A model generated the notes under the pieces. It was not told the DNA's origin. It made no database searches and saw nothing but the letters and a program-made list of their open reading frames with translations. Shown here in pieces: positions 17,485 through 25,858 of a DNA stretch of 64,000 nt. The stretch covers positions 124,001-188,000 of the forward strand of contig JAFPWY010000003.1 in assembly GCA_017412605.1 (NCBI GenBank). The letters are read 5' to 3'. The translations under genes were made by a program, and so were the position numbers. Source of the DNA: Fibrobacter sp. GTDB lineage: Bacteria > Fibrobacterota > Fibrobacteria > Fibrobacterales > Fibrobacteraceae. The stretch's first letter is position 1, and each line of letters begins with the position of its first letter.

Positions 17485-18003
17485 CTATTTGTTGCTTTTT
17501 AGCATGTCGGTGGCAATTTGCGAAAGCATATTCGTAAAGAATGTGCCGGCCTTATTGAAGGTGATTTCGCCTTTCTTGTTGCGGGCTACCAGGTGGGGGA
17601 CGCCCTCTGCTTTCATGTGGAATGCGTCATAGAGTGATTCTTGTAAGTAGATGGTTTTCCAGTCCCAGGGGAAATCTTGCTTGTAAACCCAGTTGTTGAT
17701 TTCGTCGGTGCTGTATCCGTTCATGCAAATGATTACACTAATTTTGTGGATACGAAAGAATTCTGTCAACGACTTTAAAAACGCGACTTCTTCGACGCAG
17801 TGCGGGCACCAGGTGCCCATAACGAAAATAAGTGTGCCATTTTCTCCAGCGTAGTCATCCAAAATTTTTGTTTCCCCGTTGAGCGCAATCAATTGGACGT
17901 CTCCCCGGATTTTTTTGGTAAACGGGCTGAACCCCTTTACGCCAAAGGTGTAATAGAGAGCGGCTACGATGAGCGCGAGGAGAAGAAGTTTTTTGATTGA
18001 CAT
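17485..18003 (-). CDS. Membrane-anchored thioredoxin-like (TlpA/ResA-type) protein
   Basis: A 172-residue protein with an uncleaved N-terminal anchor (IKKLLLLALIVAALYYTF) and a thioredoxin fold facing the periplasm. The redox pair is C66-C69 in MGTWCPHC, and the cis-proline region is GVPHLVAR. Likely a periplasmic thiol-disulfide reductase or oxidase; the partner is unknown. TATATT lies six bases before its ATG, a leaderless-type arrangement, although GGAAA between them could act as a weak ribosome-binding site. Confidence 0.85.
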   Translation of the reverse strand: MSIKKLLLLALIVAALYYTFGVKGFSPFTKKIRGDVQLIALNGETKILDDYAGENGTLIFVMGTWCPHCVEEVAFLKSLTEFFRIHKISVIICMNGYSTDEINNWVYKQDFPWDWKTIYLQESLYDAFHMKAEGVPHLVARNKKGEITFNKAGTFFTNMLSQIATDMLKSNK

Positions 18004-18128
18004 GTTTCCAATATACGCTTTTTTGCATGGATGTTGCTGTCTGGAAAGGCAAAAAGGCTGTTTTGGCGCGTCAAGTGTGATTTTTGCGACAAGGATTTCT
18101 ATCTTGTAGGGCGTTCTGAACGAGGTTT

Positions 18129-19124
18129 ATGATGATTGTATCTTGGATGACCACCAACAAGTGTAACCTGACCTGCAAGCACTGCTACCAGGACGCGGGC
18201 GAGAACAAGGCGGCCGAACTCACGACGGCGGAAGCCCTCAAGCTGATTGACGAAATCGCGAAGGCGGGGTTCAAGATCATGATTTTCAGCGGTGGCGAGC
18301 CGATGACCCGCCCCGACATTGTGGACCTTGTTGCTCACGCCTCGAGCAAGGGCTTACGCCCGGTGTTCGGCACCAACGGCACGCTCATCACGCACGACTT
18401 GGCGTTCAAGCTCAAAGCGGCCGGGGCGATGGCGATGGGTATCAGCATCGACAGCATCGACCATGACCGTCATAACGACTTCCGAGGCCTCCCGAACGCC
18501 TTCGAACTCACGATGATGGGCATCGAGAACTGCAAGGCGGCAGGCCTCCCGTTCCAGATTCACACGACCATCATGGACTGGAACCAGAACGAGATTTTCG
18601 ACATCATGGACTGGGTCAAGGAAATTGGCGCGGTGAATCACCAGATTTTTTTCCTCATCCCCGTGGGACGCGGCAAGGAAATCGAAGGTCACGCCCTCCG
18701 CGTCGCCGAATATGAAGGTTTGCTCCGCAAGATTATGGAAAAGAGCCGTACGCTCGGCATCCCCGTCAAGCCCACCTGCGCTCCGCAGTTCCTGCGCATT
18801 GCAGACCAGTTGGATATCAAGACCCGCTATAGCCGTGGCTGCCTCGCCGGTCTTGACTACTGCATCGTGAGCCCCATCGGCAAGGTGCGCCCCTGCGCCT
18901 ACATGATGGAAGAGGCGGGCGACGTTCACGACACGCCGTTCGACGAAATCTGGACGAACGCCGAGGTGTTCAAGAATCTACGTACCAAGGCCTATGCCGG
19001 AGCCTGCGGCAAGTGCAAGTTCAACGACCGCTGCGGCGGTTGTCGCGCCCGCGCCGCCTACTATCACGACGGCGACTACATGCAGGAAGATTCCTACTGC
19101 GCCTACGGGAGAGGGATTAAGTAG
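18129..19124 (+). CDS. AhbD/NirJ2-family radical SAM/SPASM protein (heme biosynthesis type)
   Basis: A 331-residue radical SAM protein with CNLTCKHC (C12, C16, C19), FSGGEP and a SPASM end (GACGKCKFNDRCGGCRARAA). Several stretches match my memory of NirJ2 and AhbD, the enzymes that modify iron-coproporphyrin or heme d1 precursors: PVFGTNGTLITHDLA, GISIDSIDHDRHNDFRGLPN, KPTCAPQFLRIA and RGCLAGLDYCIVSPIGKVRP. AhbD decarboxylates propionates to make heme b in the siroheme-dependent pathway. The siroheme genes lie 10 kb upstream, which supports that reading; ahbA, ahbB and ahbC are not in the window. GAGG precedes the ATG. The next gene starts on its stop codon. Confidence 0.82.
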   Translation: MMIVSWMTTNKCNLTCKHCYQDAGENKAAELTTAEALKLIDEIAKAGFKIMIFSGGEPMTRPDIVDLVAHASSKGLRPVFGTNGTLITHDLAFKLKAAGAMAMGISIDSIDHDRHNDFRGLPNAFELTMMGIENCKAAGLPFQIHTTIMDWNQNEIFDIMDWVKEIGAVNHQIFFLIPVGRGKEIEGHALRVAEYEGLLRKIMEKSRTLGIPVKPTCAPQFLRIADQLDIKTRYSRGCLAGLDYCIVSPIGKVRPCAYMMEEAGDVHDTPFDEIWTNAEVFKNLRTKAYAGACGKCKFNDRCGGCRARAAYYHDGDYMQEDSYCAYGRGIK

Positions 19125-19555
19125 TGGCTCATTGGCCGGTAATTCTGATAATATTGATTTTCGTCGCTATACCTTCTTTGCTTAAGTCAAAGGTGTATAT
19201 CGAAAGAGAAAATCTTAAATGGAAAGTTTGGCTAATTTCATTACCGGCATTCTGTGCTTTGTGGTTTATTGAATTTTTTTGTGGAGACGATTCTAGCAAT
19301 TTTGATTTGAGTAATATATTAGCGTGGCTAGGGTTTACTTTGGGAACTTGGCTTGTCTTGATAGCAGTTGTTTTTTTTGGTTCTTCAGGACTATCTCAGC
19401 GTTGGGAAAAAAAACCTGATGAAGTGGATGATGATGTGAGTAATCTTTTTGATTCGGCTATGAATATCTGTAAAGAAAAACGTGAAGGGAAGAACACTTC
19501 AACAAAGGAAGCTGAATATAAAAGGCAAATGAAAGATTTTGAAGAGAATGGTTGA
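19124..19555 (+). CDS. Small hypothetical membrane protein
   Basis: A 143-residue protein beginning with GTG that overlaps the preceding TAG by one base. It has three hydrophobic segments (about residues 4-20, 33-50 and 66-87), then a charged, lysine/glutamate-rich cytoplasmic tail. Not recognised. It is AT-rich relative to its neighbours. Translational coupling on both sides (1-base overlap before, 4-base ATGA overlap with tadA) supports that it is real. Confidence 0.65.
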   Translation: MAHWPVILIILIFVAIPSLLKSKVYIERENLKWKVWLISLPAFCALWFIEFFCGDDSSNFDLSNILAWLGFTLGTWLVLIAVVFFGSSGLSQRWEKKPDEVDDDVSNLFDSAMNICKEKREGKNTSTKEAEYKRQMKDFEENG

Positions 19556-20085
19556 TGATGGATAACACGAACGACGACGAAAAATTCATGCGTATGGCGC
19601 TCCGCGAGGCGCAAAAGGCTTTCGAGGAGAAGGAAATCCCTATCGGCTGCGTTATCGTAAAGGATGGCGTGGTCATCGGCCGCGGTCACAACCAGATAGA
19701 GATGCTCAAGGACGCCACTGCCCATGCCGAAATCCTTTCCATCGGGACGGCTGCGGGTCACTTGGAAAACTGGCGTCTGGATGGATGTACTTTGTATGTA
19801 ACGCTTGAGCCCTGCCCGATGTGCGCGGGGGCCATTCTCAACAGCCGTGTTTCCCGCGTGGTCTACGGCTCCCCGGATACCCGTTTTGGCGGCTGCGGAA
19901 CGACGGTCGACGTGATTACGGGCAATGCCCTCAAACGCGAGGTCGAGGTGGTGGGTGGTGTGCTCGCCGACGAGTGCCTCGGGCTCCTGAAGGCGTTTTT
20001 CCAGCAAATGCGCCTCGAAAAGGGCGATTCCGGCAATAAGGGAGGCTCGGGGCTCGAGGCTCCAGGCCCGAGCAATGAGCGGTGA
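19552..20085 (+). CDS. tadA: tRNA-specific adenosine deaminase
   Basis: A 177-residue TadA that converts wobble adenosine 34 to inosine in tRNA-Arg(ACG). Zinc-site motifs are TAHAEILSI (HAE) and EPCPMCAGAIL (PCxxC). The helix DEKFMRMALREAQKAFEE is typical. The start is ATG at 19552 or two codons later. The last 14 residues, GGSGLEAPGPSNER, are encoded by a 7-bp repeat array that also provides the stop codon, so the tail is probably repeat-derived and not functional. Confidence 0.95.
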   Translation: MMMDNTNDDEKFMRMALREAQKAFEEKEIPIGCVIVKDGVVIGRGHNQIEMLKDATAHAEILSIGTAAGHLENWRLDGCTLYVTLEPCPMCAGAILNSRVSRVVYGSPDTRFGGCGTTVDVITGNALKREVEVVGGVLADECLGLLKAFFQQMRLEKGDSGNKGGSGLEAPGPSNER

Positions 20086-20091
20086 GCGGGG
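20043..20091 (+). repeat. 7-bp array over the tadA stop codon
   Basis: Seven units: AGGCTCG, GGGCTCG, AGGCTCC, AGGCCCG, AGCAATG, AGCGGTG, AGCGGGG. The tadA TGA (20083-20085) lies within it. Confidence 0.8.
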
Positions 20092-20104
20092 CGCAAACTG
20101 ACGG

Positions 20105-20138
20105 AGATTGCTTCAGGGCTTCGCCCTTCGCAATGACA
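20105..20138. repeat. Palindromic repeat, AGATTGC...GCAATGACA family
   Basis: AGATTGCTTC and TTCGCAATGACA flank an AGGG-cttcg-CCCT stem. Same family as at 5798 and 40464. Confidence 0.85.
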
Positions 20139-20143
20139 AACCC

Positions 20144-20213
20144 CTTGCCCCTAGCCTCTAACCCTAGATTCTAGCCTCTAGATTCTAGCCCCTAGCCTCT
20201 AGTCCCTCCTCTA
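20144..20213 (+). repeat. 7-bp array (TAGCCTC/TAGATTC), ten units
   Basis: Ten 7-mers in register: CTTGCCC, CTAGCCT, CTAACCC, TAGATTC, TAGCCTC, TAGATTC, TAGCCCC, TAGCCTC, TAGTCCC, TCCTCTA. It ends four bases before a TATATT box and 16 bases before the next start codon. Confidence 0.85.
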
Positions 20214-20229
20214 TTTCTATATTCAAAAC

Positions 20230-21060
20230 ATGAATTTTATCAAATTTTGCGCTACATCCGCAGCGCTGCTTTTGCTGTGTTCTTGTGACAAGAACGATGT
20301 CGTCCTGGCCTTCAACACCCAGGATGCCTCCTTGCGTACTTTTTATCTTGAGTCGTCCCTGAACGTACTCTTGCCCGAAGATTCCGCCAATGCTACGCCG
20401 GAGTCCATGCAATCCCATATCAAGGTGCGCAGCACGCTTAACATGCTGGTCCCTTACGATGACGGCTCCGCTCGATTCGAGATGAAGGTCGATTCCGTGG
20501 AATATACCTCGGACAAGCGGTCTGTCGAGGAATTCCGCAATATTGAAAAGCTTGTTTCCGTTCAGCATTTCCAGTTCAAGCTGGCCTCTGACGGGACAAT
20601 AAGCGATCCGGTTGTCGAAGATGCCGAAGTCAGGCTGGGGGACGATGATATCGACCTCATGAAGGTTTTCCTGAAAATCCAGCCGGTACTGCCGGCCAAG
20701 CCAGTTTCCATAGGCGAGACCTGGGAACGAATGGTGACTATACCGGGTGCCAATTCGATTACGACCGTGTACAAGTCCTTCACCCTCGAGGATGTCATGA
20801 TTCACGACGGGGCGCAAATCGCAAAGATCGGCATGAACCTCAAGTACAAGGAAGAACCGGATTCCACGTCCGACCTGCATATGGAAAGTCAGGGATTTAT
20901 CGTTGGTTCGGGCTCCATCCTTTTCGATGTTAGCCATGGGGCCGTAGCCTCTGCGAATCTTGAAATCAACGGCGACTTGAACGTCAAGGACCTTGTTGCC
21001 CAGGATTCCATCCCGAACATGCACGTCATACAGAAAATCAAGATGAGGAGTGAACCTTGA
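20230..21060 (+). CDS. Lipoprotein of the motor-like operon
   Basis: A 276-residue lipoprotein: signal peptide with lipobox LLCSC (cysteine about residue 19), then a beta-rich domain with segments such as SRSTLNMLV-like and GETWERMVTIPGANSITTVY. I do not recognise a family. It is the first gene of six packed genes leading to the MotA-like and MotB-like pair. TATATT ends six bases before the ATG with no ribosome-binding site, so translation may be leaderless. It overlaps the next gene by four bases. Confidence 0.72.
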   Translation: MNFIKFCATSAALLLLCSCDKNDVVLAFNTQDASLRTFYLESSLNVLLPEDSANATPESMQSHIKVRSTLNMLVPYDDGSARFEMKVDSVEYTSDKRSVEEFRNIEKLVSVQHFQFKLASDGTISDPVVEDAEVRLGDDDIDLMKVFLKIQPVLPAKPVSIGETWERMVTIPGANSITTVYKSFTLEDVMIHDGAQIAKIGMNLKYKEEPDSTSDLHMESQGFIVGSGSILFDVSHGAVASANLEINGDLNVKDLVAQDSIPNMHVIQKIKMRSEP

Positions 21061-21773
21061 TGCGTCGTCCGCAAACTTTATTGGCCGCTTCGCTTTTGCT
21101 TGTGGCGACGGCGATAGCAGGGGAGATGCCCTTCCCCCAGCCAGAAAAGGGTATGGTTCGTCTGCAGGCCAAGGATAGCCCCTACATCCTGGAGCAAGGC
21201 GTCGTGTTCTCTTCTACGGATACGCTCTATGTTGAACCCGGCGTGACAGTCTTCATGGGTGAATACGCCAAGATTATGCTTCGCGGTCCGGTCCGCATCC
21301 AGGGAACGCCTGAAAAACCGATTACATTCCGCAGCGCCGACTCCAGCGAAAGCTGGAACGGAATCCATTTCGTCACTAGCAGCAAGCCTTTTGAAGTGCG
21401 AAACCTTGTGATAGAAAATGCCTTCCGCAACACGGTGTTCCGCACCGATGGTATTTTCGACAAGGTCAAATTCGTCAACAACTACTATGGGCTCTGGGTG
21501 GACGAGGTCTCCCAGATGTACCTCACTGACTGTGAATTTTCGCGTAACCGCTTTGCGCTGTCGCTCCGTGCCGCCAACGTGACTGCAAACAATACGAACA
21601 TCTCCAACAATGTCTATGGCCTTTACCTGGAGGCCAAGGCCAAGTTTAACGGGGATATGGCGCTTGTCACGAACAATTTGGAAGCGGACGTCCGTAATGA
21701 ATCCGATGAGCTTGCCAACAAGGGCAAGAGGGTTCGCCGCAATATTTGGCAAAGAGTTGAGGCCCGTTTCTGA
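21057..21773 (+). CDS. Secreted right-handed beta-helix protein
   Basis: A 238-residue exported protein with a cleavable signal peptide (about residues 1-21). The body has short repeating strands typical of a parallel beta-helix (VEPGVTVFMGEYAKIML, PITFRSADSSESWNGIHF, KVKFVNNYYGLWVDEV, NISNNVYGLYLEAKAKF). Similar folds bind or cleave polysaccharide, but no catalytic motif is evident. The ATG overlaps the previous stop (ATGA); an in-frame ATG lies one codon on. Probably periplasmic or outer-membrane linked, in the motor-like operon. Confidence 0.75.
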   Translation: MMRRPQTLLAASLLLVATAIAGEMPFPQPEKGMVRLQAKDSPYILEQGVVFSSTDTLYVEPGVTVFMGEYAKIMLRGPVRIQGTPEKPITFRSADSSESWNGIHFVTSSKPFEVRNLVIENAFRNTVFRTDGIFDKVKFVNNYYGLWVDEVSQMYLTDCEFSRNRFALSLRAANVTANNTNISNNVYGLYLEAKAKFNGDMALVTNNLEADVRNESDELANKGKRVRRNIWQRVEARF

Positions 21774-21784
21774 GGTAGTGAACC

Positions 21785-22705
21785 GTGGAAGAGTCGTTCC
21801 GTCGAGCAATACGTAAGATGACCGGGACAAGCGTTCGCTTGTCTGTCCGGCCGGACAGGTCGTCCATGGTGGCGTCGCTGTCTCAGTCGATGATGGTCAC
21901 CTGGTCCATCGCGTTGTTCGAACACCTGGACGCCATGATGTCCAATGCGGAATCCATGGTCGGCGCCTCCGAGCTCATCTCTTTCAGCAAGTCCGCCTGG
22001 AAATTGGCGGATTCCAGCTTCCCGCAGATTATCCAGGATGCAAACGCGCTGTACGACGAGTTCCGCGCCAAGTGGATGCAGCGCTTCTCTACGGAAGAGG
22101 TGCTAAGGCTTCTGCTCGAAGGCGGCGACTTCTTGACGCACGACGAGGAACAGGGCTGGGCGCTCACCGTGAAGAACAACAAGCAGGACATCAGCGCCTT
22201 CTACTCTGCGACCATCCACTTGCTGGTGAGCGATGCCGAACCGCTGTTCGTCCGCATGCACGGCCGCGTGATGCAGCTGCAGGAAAAGCTCTGCAAGTAC
22301 TGGCACGGCGAAAGTGCCGTGGATGCCGTTTCCAAGCTGTTGCCCTGCCTGGAGACATCGCTCCGCGAAAAGGAGAACGCGCTGGTCCTTTCTCTCCGCA
22401 GCACGCTGAACTCGATTGCCAAGAAACGTTTCGCCGCTGCATTTATGGGCAAGGGCGCTACGCGTTACTACGCCTCCGCAGCCGGTTGCGCAAGGAATGT
22501 CGGGCGCTTCTGGAATCCGCACGGTGCGTACGAAAACGGTTTCCTCGCCTTTACCGATGATTTTTGTGATTATGCCCGTGGGCTCACCATCCAGATTATT
22601 GAATGGTATCAGAGCAAATGGGCGCTTTTCCTCCGCGGGTTCTCGCGGGGACAGTTAAACTTGTTTGAAACCCCGGCCCTCTATCAGGCCAAAACCAATT
22701 CGTAA
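21785..22705 (+). CDS. Unknown 306-residue protein of the motor-like operon
   Basis: A largely helical, soluble protein without signal peptide, starting at GTG with GAGG nine bases upstream (an alternative ATG is at 21818). It has aromatic and cysteine-containing segments (KLCKYWHGESAV, RYYASAAGCARNVGRFWNPH) but no motif I know. It ends eight bases before the MotA-like gene, so it probably acts with that complex in the cytoplasm. Confidence 0.72.
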   Translation: MEESFRRAIRKMTGTSVRLSVRPDRSSMVASLSQSMMVTWSIALFEHLDAMMSNAESMVGASELISFSKSAWKLADSSFPQIIQDANALYDEFRAKWMQRFSTEEVLRLLLEGGDFLTHDEEQGWALTVKNNKQDISAFYSATIHLLVSDAEPLFVRMHGRVMQLQEKLCKYWHGESAVDAVSKLLPCLETSLREKENALVLSLRSTLNSIAKKRFAAAFMGKGATRYYASAAGCARNVGRFWNPHGAYENGFLAFTDDFCDYARGLTIQIIEWYQSKWALFLRGFSRGQLNLFETPALYQAKTNS

Positions 22706-22713
22706 GGATATAC

Positions 22714-24483
22714 ATGAAGAACGCTTTCACTTCGATCTTGCTTCTTAGCGTCGTTGGCCTCGCTGTATTACTGGCGGGTGCATTCTATTTCGGCGCTCCG
22801 CTTTTCGGATGGATTATCATGATAGCGATTTTCGCCGTGTTCATTGTGGAACAGGCCCTGGCACTCAAGAAGCTTAGGCAGATGTCCGCCGAAAGCGAAA
22901 TCATCGATGAGTGCGAACGCCGCCGCATCTATTCGGCGAGCGGTGACGGGGTTGTCGCGGCAAGAATCCGCCTGGCAGATCGTCTGTTGAACAAGGGCGT
23001 CCGCTTGGATTCTCCGGTGGCTTTCGAGGTGCTCTCGACGGGTTCGTCCATCTCCATTCCGCGCAGTGCGAGTGGCTCCGTGATTCTCCTTGGCCTTATG
23101 GGTACGTTCTTCGGTCTCATGTACTCGGTCGCGACCGCCGGTGGCGCCATTGACAATTCTACGACGCAGGCGACTCTCGATACCATCCAGCTCTTGTTCC
23201 AGGGAATGAAGGGTATCTTCGGTACGAGCCTTTGCGGCCTGTTTGCTGCGCTTATCCTGAATGCGACACGCAGTGTGCTGATTGCTAACCGTGAAGCCTT
23301 CATGAGCCGCCTCGATTCCATGACGCTCGATATGCAGGGCTCGGTGGCCGAAGCTGGTGAAGAAAACAAGAGCGAAATCGAACGCCTTTTCCAGGTGGTG
23401 ACGAAAAACTTGAACGATGTCGTGAACTCCGTACAGGAAAGCCTTTCCGGTATTGTCAATAAGGTCGGGACGGATCTCGCTGCTGCGACACAGAGCATTT
23501 CAAGCAACATAAATACTTCGGTCGAGAAAATTTCTACAGACGTCGGCCAGTCCGTCGAAAAGCTTTCTTCCGACATGTCGAAGGCTGTGTCCGGGTTGAA
23601 CTCCATGATGGACGGCTTGGGCAAGAACCTCGGCGATTCCGTGGCGTCCTCTTTTGCTCCGATGGAAAAGAGCGTGAAGTCGCTGGCCGAATCGGTCGAT
23701 TCTATCCCGGGCAAGCTGGACGAAAAGCTCAGTGGACTCTCCGGCTCGCTGCAGACGGGCCTCGCCAGCATCGGCAACGAAGTCAAGGCCGGTCTCGAAA
23801 ACGTCACGGCCGCGGCAAGCAAGAACATTGCCGAATCCGTCACCGAACAGGTCAAGCAGTCCGGCGAACAGTGGAAGTCCTTTATGGATGCGCTTTCTGC
23901 CAAGACCGACTCCAATACGGAATACCAGAAGGAAAGCCTCGAAACGCTCAAGAACGTCGCCCTGCAAGTTGCCGAGAAGGCGCAGGCCGGTTCTGCCGAA
24001 CTCAGCCAGTCCGTTTCCGAAAAGATTTCCGCGCTCTCCACGGACATTTTGGGCGCATTCCAGAAACTCTCCGAAACCTCCGCCGTGCTGCTCGAGGCCC
24101 AGAAGGCCCTTACCGAAAGCATCGACAACCGTGTGGTCAAGGAGAAGGAAGCGACAGACGCTCTTGGCGGCAACATCGTCGAGACGGCGGAACTCATGCG
24201 AGTGAACCAGTCCGAACTGAGCGCAAATCTCGAGATGCTCCGCACGGGCCTCGAATCCATCATGGAGAAGCTGAACGGCGATACGGCCGAATGCGACGAC
24301 GAGGACAACTTTGTCGAGCACCTTAACCAGACGCTGGAAGCCTTCCACGAGCGCGCAAGCGAAGTGCTTATGGAGAATGCCGTCAAGACGCAGGAAATCC
24401 TCCTCGAGGTCATGGAACAGATGCAGCGCTTCTCCGTATCTTCCGCCCCGTCGGTTGCCCAGCAGCCTAAGGCCGAGGAATAA
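22714..24483 (+). CDS. MotA/TolQ/ExbB-like (ZorA-like) channel protein with long coiled-coil tail
   Basis: A 589-residue protein. Two N-terminal hydrophobic helices (about 6-26 and 29-49) precede the channel pair, about 118-140 (VILLGLMGTFFGLMYSVATA) and 164-190 (GIFGTSLCGLFAALILNATR). GLMGTFFGL and GTSLCGLF correspond to the conserved MotA/ExbB/ZorA channel segments. Residues 195-570 form a long Ser/Ala/Glu-rich coiled coil projecting into the cytoplasm, as in ZorA. It would form the pentameric stator around the MotB-like partner, encoded two bases downstream. No flagellar genes are present. Confidence 0.85.
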   Translation: MKNAFTSILLLSVVGLAVLLAGAFYFGAPLFGWIIMIAIFAVFIVEQALALKKLRQMSAESEIIDECERRRIYSASGDGVVAARIRLADRLLNKGVRLDSPVAFEVLSTGSSISIPRSASGSVILLGLMGTFFGLMYSVATAGGAIDNSTTQATLDTIQLLFQGMKGIFGTSLCGLFAALILNATRSVLIANREAFMSRLDSMTLDMQGSVAEAGEENKSEIERLFQVVTKNLNDVVNSVQESLSGIVNKVGTDLAAATQSISSNINTSVEKISTDVGQSVEKLSSDMSKAVSGLNSMMDGLGKNLGDSVASSFAPMEKSVKSLAESVDSIPGKLDEKLSGLSGSLQTGLASIGNEVKAGLENVTAAASKNIAESVTEQVKQSGEQWKSFMDALSAKTDSNTEYQKESLETLKNVALQVAEKAQAGSAELSQSVSEKISALSTDILGAFQKLSETSAVLLEAQKALTESIDNRVVKEKEATDALGGNIVETAELMRVNQSELSANLEMLRTGLESIMEKLNGDTAECDDEDNFVEHLNQTLEAFHERASEVLMENAVKTQEILLEVMEQMQRFSVSSAPSVAQQPKAEE

Positions 24484-24485
24484 CT

Positions 24486-25124
24486 ATGCGGTTCAAGCAA
24501 GACGAAAACCGTAATCCGTGGATGGCCTATACGGACTTGGGCGTGGCCCTCGTGTCCCTGTTCATCCTCGCTTTCGTGGCGATGGCCACTCTCAAGGAGC
24601 AAAAAGCCGAAGACCTGACGCGTACTGAAGAAGAAGTGCTCAGCTGTCAGGAGCAGATGCGCAAGATTGCGGCCGAGCGCAACGCTCTCCTGTCCAAAAG
24701 TTTGCAGACTTCCATCGAGGCGGGCCTTATCGCCCTCGAAGATGGCAAAATCCAGATCCAGGCAAGTTTCCTTTTCCCGCTGAACGGGGCGAACCTCACG
24801 CCGGAAGGTGTTAGCGTGATTCAGGGAATCAGCAAGGGCTTGCTCGACGCGCTGGATTCCAGCGATGTCATCATGGTGAGCGGCTTCACGGACGACACTC
24901 CGGTGAAGTCTTCCACATACACCAACTGGCACCTTTCATCGGAGCGCGCGGTGAACGTGGTCAAGGCGCTTGTTGCGCAGGGATTCCCCCCAGACCGCCT
25001 CTTTGCGGCCGGGTTCGGTGAACACCAGCCCAAGTATCCCAACGACAGCGAAGAACACCGTCGTCTGAACCGCCGCGTGGAAATCGGCGTTACCCCGCTC
25101 ACGAAGACCAGCTTCAAGGAATAG
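24486..25124 (+). CDS. MotB/ZorB-like OmpA-domain protein
   Basis: A 212-residue partner of the MotA-like channel. A single transmembrane helix carries the candidate proton- or sodium-carrying aspartate D17 in MAYTDLGVALVSLFILAF. After a short linker, residues 90-205 form an OmpA peptidoglycan-binding domain (VSGFTDDTPVKSSTYTNWHL, SSERAVNVVKALV, GFGEHQPKYPND, RRLNRRVEIGV). It would anchor the complex to the cell wall and couple ion flow to movement of the long MotA-like tail. Confidence 0.88.
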   Translation: MRFKQDENRNPWMAYTDLGVALVSLFILAFVAMATLKEQKAEDLTRTEEEVLSCQEQMRKIAAERNALLSKSLQTSIEAGLIALEDGKIQIQASFLFPLNGANLTPEGVSVIQGISKGLLDALDSSDVIMVSGFTDDTPVKSSTYTNWHLSSERAVNVVKALVAQGFPPDRLFAAGFGEHQPKYPNDSEEHRRLNRRVEIGVTPLTKTSFKE

Positions 25125-25127
25125 GCC

Positions 25128-25781
25128 ATGGACGAAATTGTGGCAGGACTCAAGCAGCGCGTTGACGCTATCCGCAAGACAGGCAAGGTGCCTCATTGGC
25201 GGATGGTCTACGCCGAGTACCTGTTGAACCGTGCCCAGGAATACATCGCGGTCGACCGTGAACCCGAGGCAAGGCTTGTCGCGGCGAAGATTGACCGTTG
25301 GATTGCAACGCACACTCCGCAGGCGGAAGACCATAGCATGGCTCGTCTCCAGCCCATCGAATTCTGGGATAAGGGACTCCTGTCGGACATCTCGGCACAA
25401 ATCAAGAAGACGCTTGCGGCTAAGCGCCTGCTTGTCCCCTCGACGGAACGCGATTCCATTTTGCGCCGCCTCGACGTGGTGGAGGGCTGGATTGGTGAAG
25501 GCAAGTTCCTGAAGGCGCATGACGAACTTCTCTCGTTACGTTCTGCGCTGATTGCTCGCTTGCGCCGCAGCTATCGTGCGCGACTTGCCGCAGCATCTGT
25601 CTACCAGGGAGGTTCCTTGCCTCCGGGAACGCAGATTGGCCCCTACAACGCACGCCATACACTTGAAGAAACGTTCCACATCGTCGGCGAACGCGACCCG
25701 ATTTGGGTCGAGGATTTCCTGGAAATCTACAACGAACTGTTCAAAATTGTGGAACGCCTGGTCCCGCAAGAAAAAAAGTAA
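25128..25781 (+). CDS. Unknown 217-residue helical protein of the motor-like operon
   Basis: A soluble, mostly helical protein, last of the six-gene unit, starting three bases after the MotB-like stop. Segments such as HWRMVYAEYLLNRAQEYIAV and RRLDVVEGWIGEGKFLKAHD suggest helical-hairpin repeats. No signal peptide and no family recognised. Tight packing suggests a function with the channel pair, perhaps as a cytoplasmic effector or assembly factor. Confidence 0.7.
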   Translation: MDEIVAGLKQRVDAIRKTGKVPHWRMVYAEYLLNRAQEYIAVDREPEARLVAAKIDRWIATHTPQAEDHSMARLQPIEFWDKGLLSDISAQIKKTLAAKRLLVPSTERDSILRRLDVVEGWIGEGKFLKAHDELLSLRSALIARLRRSYRARLAAASVYQGGSLPPGTQIGPYNARHTLEETFHIVGERDPIWVEDFLEIYNELFKIVERLVPQEKK

Positions 25782-25808
25782 AATTTTTAGTTATAACTTC
25801 GTTTTTAT

Positions 25809-25835
25809 GTTATATTAGCAAAAGAGCAATATAAC
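25809..25835. promoter_or_regulatory. Inverted repeat before the FISUMP gene
   Basis: Perfect 8-bp arms GTTATATT and AATATAAC around an 11-base spacer. The left arm includes a possible -10 box (TATATT). No T-run follows, so an operator or leader hairpin is more likely than a terminator. Confidence 0.45.
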
Positions 25836-25858
25836 GTGTTTTCTTTTAAGGAGAAACT

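Noticed and set aside
22929-24932. A 667-codon antisense frame over the MotA-like and MotB-like genes
   Set aside because: Serine-rich shadow of the coiled-coil codons. It crosses the boundary of two well-supported genes.
20230-25781. Calling the operon a Zorya defence system
   Set aside because: Only ZorA-like and ZorB-like features are present. There is no helicase (ZorD), no HNH protein (ZorE) and no recognisable ZorC, while outer-envelope proteins are present.
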